Part shown: positions 36,236 to 47,084 of the stretch, piece by piece
How the letters are laid out: each line of letters starts with the position of its first letter
Position numbering within the stretch: the first letter of the stretch is position 1
Assembly: GCF_027580225.2 (NCBI RefSeq)
Contig: NC_073348.2
Coordinates: forward strand, 25,689,501 to 25,753,500
Reading direction: 5' to 3'
Source of the DNA: Misgurnus anguillicaudatus
Lineage: Eukaryota > Chordata > Actinopteri > Cypriniformes > Cobitidae
DNA length: 64,000 bases
The notes under the pieces: model-generated
The model's input: only the letters and a program-made list of their open reading frames with translations
Told to the model about the DNA's origin: nothing
Databases searched by the model: none
Position numbers and translations under genes: made by a program

Positions 36236-36310
36236 CTGTATAAACAAATATAAAAATATATACACATGATATACATATCATGTGTATATATTTTATATTT
36301 GTTTATACAG
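36236..36310. repeat. 75-bp near-perfect AT-rich palindrome
   Basis: The left arm ctgtataaacaaatataaaa and onwards pairs with tttatatttgtttatacag. One extra A in the left arm is the only mismatch, around a centre of about 3-5 bases. Confidence 0.9.
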
Positions 36311-37316
36311 TATATTAATACAAATCAAGTTTTTATCATTGTTTATATGTCTATGTGGTGTTTTTAATACACTGAAAAATATTATTCTGACCATAATTAA
36401 ATTTTAAATTATTATAATTTGCTCATTTAATCCATTACAACATTGTTTTTGGTTTTAATTAAAAATATTAAGTGGTTTATAAGCGTATCATGTGTTTTAA
36501 ATCAACCTTTGAGAACTTGAAGCATTTGAGTCTGGACTACATGAATAATTGTGTTGTATTAAATCGATATTGCTAAAACTGTGTGGGGATTTCCAGTTTT
36601 TAGCATGCTTTGCATGAGATTGAATAATAAGAGTTAATATCAAAATAAAGGGTTATTTTATGCATTTTTAATTAAGATAAGAAAAGCAGGGGATTTATAA
36701 TGTTGTTATATTAGTATTTTAAAGAGTTTCTGTTTTGTTGTTTTTAAACAGTTACCAGTTATTTAGTGTTGTTTTGATCAGAAAGCATTACACTGAATGT
36801 GTAAATGCCTTGATCTGAAAGCATTTACATTGGAAACAAATGTTCATGCCATAATCAGCTTATGTTTCAATTGAGTGTTAGTTATGGTTAGCTTGCTAAT
36901 GTGTGCTGTTGCTCTAGTATAACAACTTTACATTTCTAAATTTAATTAGAACATTAGAACTAACATGATAAAATAATAGTAGCATAGGTAAACTTAACAA
37001 ATTTTTACTTACAGTAGATAAACTCAATGTAATTGTGCTAAGGTAACTAAAAACAATTGAGTAAGTTTAACTAAAAACATATATCTACATTTTGATAAGT
37101 TAAATGCGTGCAACCACTTACCTTAAAAAATTGAGCAAATTAATATTTTTTTTCTGTGTATGCTTCAAGCCAAAGCATGTGCAAACTCCATGTATTTTCT
37201 ACATAAAACTGGAGACTGTTAATAGCATATCGCTACGAAAATTCTGATATTGTCACTATAGCTTAGTGTAAATGGCATCTATCATGCAATTTCTAATTAG
37301 TGGAAATAGCAACTAT
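36311..37316. other. AT-rich DNA with a possible element fragment
   Basis: 36,940-37,160 has repeated aaacttaac/agtttaac motifs like the subterminal parts of the 8,333-12,858 segment, perhaps a solo fragment. The rest is unassigned. Confidence 0.35.
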
Positions 37317-37440
37317 CGCTATTTGCACTTTGTGTAAATTGTATCTAACGCTATTTGCACTTACTGTAAATTGTATCCAACGCTAATTTGCACTTACTGT
37401 AAATTGTATCTAACGCTATTTGCACTTAGTGTGAATAGCC
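37317..37440. repeat. Minisatellite, about 32-bp unit, four copies
   Basis: The unit is cgctatttgcacttactg followed by taaattgtatctaa, with small changes between copies. Confidence 0.85.
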
Positions 37441-38776
37441 GCTGACAATTTTAAATCAGTGCTGCCATAACATTTGACTTCACATTTGAGATATAACTGT
37501 CATCTCTCTTATCCGCAACAAAACTGACCTGTTACACCTGCAAGATCGGCATTTATCTATTAGACTGACATGCTGGATCTCATGGGTTTTTGCAGTGTAG
37601 ATACACGCTACATAAACACCCTTCATCCATATGGGCCGCAGGTTTACAGGATAACAGGGTCGTGATCACTGTCTGCCTGACAGACACGCCAACTAAACTC
37701 CTCAGGGGTTACAATTACTCCAGAATAAACTCTCATCACATGTGCCTTACAAATATCGAACGACTGTGTTATTATGGATTATCAGGCCTTAACAACAATG
37801 TTTTTTTTTTTGCTGGCCAGTCAGACCAGCAGTTCATATGTCTACTTGCCCCACCAATATTGGCCCCAAGCTTTTTTAACGTTTTCATATCAGCAAGAAA
37901 TTTTAAAAGATTGTTATACGTTGTTCACAACAACAATATTCAACATATCATGAAAAAAAGAGATTTATTGAGGAACTAAAGTGGATTATATAATAAAAGG
38001 TGTAATATGTATCACTAGCCTGACAGGACAACCGAAAACTTTCTCACACTGGACAATTTTTGGCCATCCAAATGGTTAAACCTTGTATTGTCTATCACAG
38101 TTCTGTAAAATTGCGCATGCAGGGGGTGGTACAATAATGTAAAGATGATCCAGGCGATTGTGTCTTTGAGGTAAAAGAAGAACAGAACACATTAATAGAT
38201 TTTTCGGTGCTACCATCGCCACTCCATTTCAAACATCGAGCCGCCTGTGAAGCAATCTCCTCAAGTTTCTCTCTTGTATGCGCTTTTTCTCTCGCTTTTC
38301 GAAGAAGTGTAATCCAAATTGTGATAGTTTCGTTTCTAAGTTGAGATGAAATTCATTTTGTCAAGAGATGGAAGAAAAAACCAAACAAAGGAGGAAAAAA
38401 AATCAATGATTGATAAAATACATCAGAACTCCGACAGCAAGGTCAACAGGATATGATTCTATAGCACTCAACTTCTTCTCCATGCCTTGAGAAATCCACA
38501 TTGTTATTCCTGTGCGGTTGAAGCTGGTGTCTCAGTGTGCGTCTGCCGCTAAGAGGAAGTGTCTCCTCTCGCGCATCCTGATTCAAGTCCCGGTTAAACT
38601 CGGAGCTCAGTGCTTCTGTCTGTAGAGCCCAAACCTGCCGACTTAGTCGTCTATAAAGCACAGTGATCCTCAGTCTTTGAGAATCTCTACTACAACGTGG
38701 ATTGTGTACAGCTTTGAAGGTTTTTATTTAATGTTTTCACCACTTTTATTGATAACTGTAGACAAAAGATGAATCC
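37441..38776. other. Unassigned DNA
   Basis: A 129-codon plus-strand frame (37,590-37,979) and a 72-codon minus-strand frame (38,443-38,661) show no recognisable domain. The second lies in a GC-richer patch that might be exon-like, without further support. Confidence 0.35.
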
Positions 38777-39174
38777 TTAAAGGGGAAATATCATGAAAAT
38801 CTGACTTGTGCTATAATTGGGTCCCCAGTGCTTCTATCAACCTAGAAAATGTGAAAAAGTAACTTAGTTTTGGTAAACCATTCTCTGCAAGCATGTGAAA
38901 TATAGCTCATTGAAATTTGGCTCCGTTCGTGATGTCACAAGGGGATAATACCGCCCCTTAATCTGCACTATCCAACCATGGCAGGTCAGCTCATTTGTAT
39001 TTTAAAGGACACACCCAAAAACGGCACATTTTTGCTCACACCTACAAAGTGGCAATTTTAACATGCTATAATAAATTATCTAATATTTTGAGATAAAACT
39101 TCACATATGTACTCTGGGGACACTAAAGATTTATTTTACATCTTAAAAAAAGTCTTCTGAAATGTCCCCTGTAA
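38777..39174. mobile_element. Probable TTAA-bounded element
   Basis: Left TTAAAGGGGAAATATCATG pairs loosely with right gaaatgtcccctgtaa. The interior block (tgctataataaatta, aaagatttattttacatctt) is shared in meaning and order with 2,636-3,167 and 42,987-44,167. Confidence 0.65.
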
Positions 39175-39221
39175 AAAAAAGTTGTATTCAAACCACATTT
39201 TAAAAAAACTTAAAAAATGGC

Positions 39222-39416
39222 CAGGGTTGCCAGGTTTTCACAGCAAAACCCACCCAATTGCTCCTAAAAACTAGCCCATCACGTTTAAAGCAGAGTCCAA
39301 ATTGTGTTTTGGCACGGTTCATCTGCTAAAAATTGCATTCCCGTAGCTAAATATCCCATTATCGGGGTCCTTCATCCCGCGGACATGAAAAACAGTCAGT
39401 GGAGTTGGCAACCCTG
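39222..39416. mobile_element. MITE with CAGGGTTGCCAG ends
   Basis: Starts cagggttgcc and ends ggcaaccctg. A partial reverse copy is at 23,838-23,935. Confidence 0.7.
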
Positions 39417-39956
39417 CATATGGCTTCAGATGATCTGAAATATAAAGCATGTATCACATGGACTACATTATAGAGTGTTTTATATATTGAACTTCTGAGG
39501 AACCATGGGCTCTTTATTATACAGGAAGATGTTAGACGAAAATGATATGTGCAAAGATGTTTTAGTTAATTGTGTTGAAAAAAATGATTTGAAATGTGGG
39601 TGAGTAAATTAACACCTAATTTTCAATTTTGCATGAACTGTTCCTTTCCAGTTAATATTGGCAACCACAGTCTAACAGGTCTATAAAAAATATATAAAGA
39701 TTTTATCACTGTGCTACCATTTAAATCATCGACTATTTGGTTATTAGGGACTGTTTCGTATCACAGAAAGCAGCAGGGGTTAATGAGTTTTGTTTCGCAC
39801 CCATGAAGCTAATGAGCGCTATTTTATATTAGGCAAAATAAAAGCTGTTTCACATTAATAATATTAGCCTAACTCTTTAAACATTGGTACCAAACACGAA
39901 AAGCATCACATTAGATGCAATTCTTCCACAATCTTCCAAAAAAATATAGGATCTAC

Positions 39957-40833
39957 TTAAAGGAATAGTCCATTTTCTTAAAAGAAAAATCCAGATAATT
40001 TACTCACCACCATGTCATCCAAAATGTTGATGTCTTTCTTTCTTCAGTCGAGAAGAAATTATTGCAGGATTTTTCTCATTTTAATGGACTTTAATAGAGC
40101 CCAACACTTAATACTTAACTCAACACTTAACAGTTTTTTTCAACGGAGTTTCAAATGACTCTAAATGATCCCAAACGAGGCATAAGGGTCTTATCTAGCA
40201 AAACGATTGTCATTTTTGACAAGAAAAATGACAAATATACACTTTTAAACCACAACTTTTCGTCTTCCACGGTCCTGTTATACGCCAGCGTGACCTCACG
40301 CAATACATCATGACGTCAAGAGGTCACAGAGGACGAACGCGAAACTCCGCCCCAGTGTTTACAAGTGTTGAGAAAGAGGACCGTTCCGATGTTGTTGTAT
40401 GTCGAATGATACTAATTAATGTCTTTGTGTCAGTTTATTTTTTACAATGGTCCGCAAATGTGCGTTTCATATGTGTAACACGTGACCTCTCTACGTCACT
40501 ACGCATTTACGTTAGGTCACGGACCTAGACGAGAAGTTGTAGTTTAAAAGTGAATTTTTTTTCTTGTCAAAAATGACAATCGTTTTGCTAGATAAGACCC
40601 TTATGCCTCGTTTGGGATCGTTTATAGTGTTTTGAAACTCCGTTGAAAAAAACTGTTAAGTGTTGAGTTGGGCTCTATTAAAGTCCATTAAAATGAGAAA
40701 ATTCTGCAATGTTTTCCTCAAAATACATAATTTCTTCTCGACTGATCAAAGAAAAACATCAACATTTTTGATGACATGGTGGTGAGTAAATTATCTGGAT
40801 TTTTTTTTTTTAGAAAATTGACTATTCCTTTAA
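39957..40833. mobile_element. TTAA-bounded fold-back element, copy 1
   Basis: TTAAAGGAATAGTCCATTTT at the left pairs with actattcctttaa at the right. Long arms pair over about 200 bp (for example caccatgtcatcc against gacatggtggtg). The central spacer near 40,250-40,520 is GC-richer. A related copy lies at 43,158-43,829. Confidence 0.85.
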
Positions 40834-41108
40834 AGGTGCAAAGGTGCAAACTTTTTTTCTCTTGACAGAAATGCTAACTATATTATCAGTGGTGTATAAA
40901 GGTGTATGGAAGTAGCCGCCATGTTTCTACAGTAGCCCTTAATGGACAAACTGCTCTACAGAGCGCATTTCGTCCCTAAATTGTCTCTGACGATGACATG
41001 TTTGTCCTGTGGCAACTACCGTAGCTTCTCATTACGTTCGAAATTGAGGTTGGTTGCAATTTGCAATCTCAACACTAGATGTCGCTAAAACCCATAATGT
41101 ATCTTTAA
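40830..41108 (+). mobile_element. TTAA element, GTGCAGTGTGTAA family, short copy
   Basis: It starts TTAAAGGTGC and ends at TTAA 41,105-41,108. The interior (gccatgtttctacagtagcc, ggttgcaatttgcaatctc) matches the family. Its left TTAA is the same four bases as the right TTAA of the preceding element. Confidence 0.75.
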
Positions 41109-42986
41109 AAATGTTTTTGTAGTTACGTTGCATTCAAACCCAATTTTCAAACAAATGCTGTACCAGTTAACCTATCACCTTTTTCCACAATATTCATGAT
41201 ACGTTGTATCAATAAGATCAATTTATGCAGCCAATTAAAATGTTCCCTAATCAAAATGTACAATGGTGACACACCAAGATAAATCATCTAGGTGCCCAAT
41301 CTTAGAAACATAAAAAGCTTGCCGCTCTGTAAATATGCAGAGTAACACTGCTGGCCAGAGGGCGGGTGAGTTGACTTTGGACCGCTGACAAGAAGGCGGA
41401 TACAGCGCTTTATTAACTTTATTAACATTTAATACCGGAGTCAATGGAAGTTTGTCACGCCCCACCTAACTCTGCATTCCTCTTAGCAACAACGACAACA
41501 AGATCATTTAAGAAACAAAATCAATTTAAAAAGGCCCAGTGTGTTATTGTTTCCTGTAGGAGGCTCGAGGCGATGCTCCATTTGGCCTTTCAGTCCTGGC
41601 GTGGCCGCATGCATTTTTAATTGGCAATCTCAGAGTCCATCATTCAATTTTAATTCATAATCACACCGAAGTGGGTCAGCTGACAAACATGTCACAGTTG
41701 CTCCCATCACCCACAGACAACATCCGTTTAACATAAATGTTTCAAAGGTGCTCAGATATGGACGCAAGAGTGCGGTAAACAAAAGATCAATTTGCAACAC
41801 GTCAAAGAGCACAGGAGCAGGTAAACAAAGTTAGCTGTTACATATCGATTACACAACAGCACATACTTTCATTATCAATAACAATGTGCTGTAAATAACA
41901 GTATTAACCTATTTCGGGAGTTACACTCGCCAAGTCGTCACTCGTCTACAACATATCCACCATGCCACTCCACAGACTAAAATACAGAATAAACATACAA
42001 AGAGGTAGACAGCGACTACAGGGCGGTGCTCACAAGGGACCAACAAAACCTTCATTCACGGTATTCGTGTACCGGCTGTCCTCGTTTGACATTTGAGTGC
42101 TTCATTTCTGCGTTTTGCCCACCCTTCTGGGCCGCGCTTCGTATCCCGTCTGAACCGTACAAACTCCATAAACAAACACATCAAAAGCCTTTCCCTCAAT
42201 GAGGTTATCCATCAAACGGGGTGAGTAGACCAAAAAACATCTCTAAGTGAGGCAATCGCACACTTGGAGACTGCAAGAGACTTTCTCAAGTGGTTCTTTT
42301 GGCCCAGAAGGTGCAGAGCTCTGTCCTACACTCGAGGCATCCGTAAAAGCGTAAAGAAAATTAGTCATTTTATCCAGATCTTTCAGACTGTGGCTGAAAG
42401 ATGCCGATGTCTGTCCTTTATCACACGCACAGAGACGTACAATCATTGACTATTCTCGCTATCAGAAGGCACCAAAAGATCAAGAGAAAGCTGCAAAGGT
42501 TCATTACAGCCCCATTTAGGCCCAATGAAAAGACGAGCAAATGATATGTAATTTAGGAGCACTTCACGCCTCAGGGCCTCTTAAAAGAGAGAGCAGGTCT
42601 GCTTCCCGACATACTGCCGTACACAAACACAGCTTTCCTCTTTGAAAACGGAAGCTCGACAGAGTTTGGTGCCAAAGAAGGATTAAGATATGCAGAAAAA
42701 GATTTCATCCCTGTCTATTTATCCGGCTACATTTATTCATCTAGCTCCCCATGTTGATTTCTTGTATATTGCATATAGTGATTTATTGATCTATGTGTGT
42801 GTGTTTCTGCAAGTCGCAGCAGTGAAATTTTAGATTTATGTTAAAATGTGTTATCTAAATTGAGATACATCATCTGTAAACTGAATAATAATCCATTGGT
42901 GTATGGACAATATTTGGCCGAGATACAAATATTTGAAAATCTGGAATCTGAGGGTGCAAAAAATCGAAATAATGAAAAAGTCGCTT
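41109..42986. other. Element-poor DNA, possible conserved non-coding segment
   Basis: No element ends were seen. 41,560-41,700 contains ttttaattggcaatc and ttttaattcataatcac, texture typical of vertebrate regulatory DNA. Overlapping 60-codon frames at 42,243-42,449 on opposite strands have no motif. Confidence 0.3.
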
Positions 42987-44167
42987 TTAAAGGGGTCATA
43001 TTATGATTTTTTTTAAGATGTAAAATAAGTCTTTGGTGTCCTCAGAGTGCGTATGTGAAGTATTAGCTCAAAATACCCCACAGATGATTTATAATAGCTT
43101 GTTAAAATTGACACTTTGTATGCCTAAGCAAAAATGTGCTGTTTTGGGGTGTGTTCTTTAAAGGATTAGTCAATTTTCTTAAAAAAACACCATGTCATCC
43201 AAAATGTTGATGTATTTCTTTGTTCAGTCGAGAATAAATTGTTTTTTGAGGAAAACATTCCAGGATTTTTCTTATTTTAATGGACTTTAATGGACCCCAA
43301 CACTTAACATTTTAACAGTTTTAATGCAGTTTAATATTGCAGTTTCAACGCGACTTCAAAGGACACTAAACGATCTCAAACGAGGCATAAGGGTCTTATC
43401 TAGCGAAACGTCATTTTTGGCAAGAAAAAAAATACACTTTTAATCCACAACTTCTCTTCTTCCTCCGGCTGTGTGACGAGCCAGCGCAGCCTCACGTAAT
43501 TGCGTAATGACGTCGAAAGGTCACGTGTTACATATATGAAACGCACATTTGCGGACCAAAAATGAAATTGTTTCGCTATATAAGACCCTTATGACTCGCT
43601 TGAGATCGTTTAGAGTCCTTTGAAAGTGCAATTTTAAACTTCATTAAAACTGTTAAGTGTTGGTGTCCATTAAAGTCCATTAAATGAGAAAAATCCTGGA
43701 ATGTTTTCCTCACAAAACATAATTTCTTTTCGACTGAACAAAGAAAGACATCAATATTTTGCATGACATGGTGGTGAGTAAATTATCTGGATTTTTTTTT
43801 TTTTTTAAGAAAATTGACTAATCCTTTATATGCAAATAAGCTGTTGAAATGCAAACATTGATCACAGTGATGGGGATTTGCTGAAATTGAAACTCAGTTA
43901 TGCTGTCAATTATTTTTTTCTCTCTCTTTATCTCTGCACTAAATAGCAGTACGTGGTTGGATAGGGGCGGTATTATTGTAATTGGCCTTGCTACCTACCC
44001 CACAAAACAGGCAAAATCAGAACGACCTATTTTTTTCACATGCTTGCAAAGAATGGTTTAACAAAACAAAGTTTCTGGGTTGTTCCTTTTTTCATGTTTT
44101 CTGGGTTGAAAGAAACACTGGGGAACCAATTATAGCACTTGAAAAAGTCACGCTATGACCCCTTTAA
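42987..44167. mobile_element. TTAA-bounded element with nested fold-back element
   Basis: TTAAAGGGGTCATATTATG at the left pairs with ctatgacccctttaa at the right, with TTAA at both edges. It is interrupted by the fold-back element at 43,158-43,829. Confidence 0.8.
43158..43829. mobile_element. TTAA-bounded fold-back element, copy 2, nested
   Basis: It starts TTAAAGGATTAGTCAATTTTC and ends gaaaattgactaatccttta, with the final TTAA now reading TTAT. Long arms pair as in the copy at 39,957, and the central spacer is shorter. Confidence 0.8.
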
Positions 44168-46471
44168 ATTTGTCCAAATGAAGTGCTAAGCACTGCATCC
44201 ACTCAAAATAAATAAATAAATATATTTGATAAATTTATGGTAGGAAAATCTTCATGTAACATGATCTTTTCATAATATCCTAATCATTTTTGGCATAAAA
44301 ATCTATACATTTGACCCATACAATGGATTTTGGGCTTTTGCTACAAATATACACGTGACTTATGACTGGTTTTGTGGTTCAGGATCACATTTAATAAAAA
44401 ATGAAGAATTTAGGTCCAAAGATGCTTGGAGTTTTTGCTTAATGTTGACCTACTTTATTTATGATGGCATATTTTAAATAAATATGACTTTACAGCATCC
44501 TAAAGATTATATCCTGTATTGTTTACAGATTATTTACATTATTATTATCCTTTTTTAACTAAATAGACCTGTCCCACATTTTTTAGTGCTTATCATTACA
44601 CTGAAAAAGACTTTTATTATGACATATATTCATAACCAAACATGCATTCTTATCATGTAAGCACACTGCATTTTGTATACATATCTATAAGTGCTAATGT
44701 CCATTAAATGAGCTTTATGTGTAGTTATTATTTAGTGATGCTTTGATAACATAACCATCATAATGTTGCTCATACATCCCTAGGTAAAAAAAATAGAATG
44801 CTACCTGTCCTGCATGTTTGTACCAAGGACGTCTGAAAAGTGGCTTTTCAAGAGTGGATATCCATTACCATTCTAAACAATAAGACCTATGATGTTTGCC
44901 TCAGAGACAAAAAATAAAGGAAAACATTAAATGGAAAAAAAAGAATAAACGAGGGACCTAATGTCTAATATTCTAACCAAAACATTTCACAGACATGAGG
45001 GTGGGCTCTTTAGAAACGGCTAGCAAGCAACCACCTACCAACCGTCAAAGGAATCCTGGCAACCACAAAGCAGTTTGCAAACCTCCCTTGCACCATTTTG
45101 CACCAGCGTCCTGCTTTTCCACTTTTCGTTTTCTCTACAGAAAAGCAAACATCTAGTTTTATTAGTACTTGGTCGAGCCACAGATCGATTTCAGAACGAC
45201 ACTCACAGGGTGCGCGCTTACACGATTATCCAAATAACCGAACCAAAACACAATATTTCTAAGGCTACCGTTTGCCCTGTGGAGCTGGAAACCGACAGGA
45301 AAACAAATGTACAGTAAGGGAAAATACTTCAAAACCAATCACTACAGGGAACAGCAAAAACAGATTAGATCTAAAAGGGTGAGAGAGTATGGCAAACCTG
45401 GGTATTCAACATTCACCAGCAAAACATGCTTACAAAAGGATCCATTTAGCAGCAGGTGCGTACGTCTGGATGAAATTATTTAAGACACAAAACATGACGC
45501 TGATGCCTAACAATTCTGCGATTGGTATTCAGCTCAGGGAATGTCGGAGCGAGGAGGGAGGGTGAGAGACAGAAACAGTGAGAGGGAAACAGAAGGAGAG
45601 AACAAGAGAAAAATACCAATCACTCAACGCAGCAGCAGAAAGCAGCCAATAATGCAGCAAATGAATTGTTGGAGCGTTGAGCGCTGAGGTTTACAACAGC
45701 AGCGTGTGTGTGTGTATGCGAGCGGACTGCGTGCTACATCACAACAATTCTCTCTCATCCAGCCGTATCCTGTCTAATGCTGGCGGATGAGTTCGGCTGG
45801 CAGGGCCGTGCCGATGTCTGGGATGGAAAGCTCTCCTTCACAATGGAGTTCAAATGGGAAAACAGTGCAGCATGCCAGGTCCCCATTTCTGTCTGCGGGA
45901 AAACAAGTTACGTAAACACGGTTGGATCAGAAAAAAGCAAAATGCCTACAGTGCTAACATTACTTAGTTTTGGGGTTTTTAGGAATATTACTTGGATCAT
46001 TATTAATGTATGTACTGCATGTTTGTGCACAGACCAACCTGATCTCAAGGGAAAACAAATCTATTTTACAATGTGTCGGTTTTGGATAAATCTGTATTAT
46101 GTGGACAGTAAAAAATAATTATCAGAGAAAAGCAAGAATGAAGCTCCACCCATTTACCTACTGGGACAAAAAACATGTCTCTCTCCATAGACAAAAAATT
46201 TCTCAAAAATGGTCGCTGACAAGTTGCGCCAATGGTAGTAGTGATCAGTAGCCGCGGTATCAAGGCCCAGTCGATTTTCCCATTTATATCACAAACACAA
46301 AAATCAACTTTTTAATAACATCTAATAACCAACCAAAACCAAACTTATTAGATAAACAAAGACTTAAAAGAAATCAAGATAGGAAATAACTAAAATAACA
46401 GAAATCATTGTTGGTAAAAATGTATATGAAGTGTAATTTTATTTTTTTAAGTTTGGTCCGCGCGTCCCATT
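44168..46471. other. Unassigned DNA
   Basis: 44,170-45,000 is very AT-rich. 45,540-45,920 is GC-richer, with GA-rich tracts and a 136-codon frame from 45,708. That frame has no recognisable domain, so no gene is called. Confidence 0.35.
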
Positions 46472-46901
46472 CAGTGGCGGCTGGTGACTCCTCTTCCAAG
46501 GGGCGTGAATTCAAAATACGTGATCGGAGTGTCATGTGTGTTGCTCGTCATGTCAATATGTGTTTATTGCGTCATGTGAACCATATGCATCATGCATCTT
46601 GTCAAAATACATGGCTGCTGAACCCGCATCGAAACGGTTTATGATAAAAGTGAAGCTCACGTTCCCAAAATACATGAGATTAAGCGAGTATCTGGCAAAC
46701 GCAAGCGTCTCCTTTATCATTAACCCTTTAGACGTGTCTACAGCGGGCTCCTAATTTGACAAGACGCATGATGCACATAGTTCACTCGACGCGCCGAACA
46801 CATATTTTAAAATGGCCAACCACACACATGATGGGCTACATACATTTTGTGATGAGCTTCGCATGGCGCGCCCTCGAAAAAGAAGTCACCGGCTGCCACT
46901 G
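46472..46901. mobile_element. MITE with CAGTGGCGGCTGGTGAC ends
   Basis: Left cagtggcggctggtgac pairs with right gtcaccggctgccactg. An additional inner pair is aggggcg/cgcgccct. I recall this as a hAT-derived fish element. No 8-bp duplication is visible. Confidence 0.75.
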
Positions 46902-47084
46902 GCAGGTTTATGCCCTATACTGCAGTTAACCACCTGGGGCAATCGAAATGTTTTGGCTTCACTTTTCAGCACAGAAACAGACAAACTATATTAAATAACT
47001 AATTAATGAACTAACTCAGTCACTCATAACGTCATGTATTTTTATTACACAAAGTTATAAATACATATAATTGTATTATTATTG

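Noticed and set aside
37590..37979. 129-codon open frame
   Set aside because: Low-complexity, AT-rich end and no recognisable domain; chance frame.
45708..46118. 136-codon open frame in a GC-richer patch
   Set aside because: No recognisable domain, no supported start and no splice evidence. It remains possible but unsupported.
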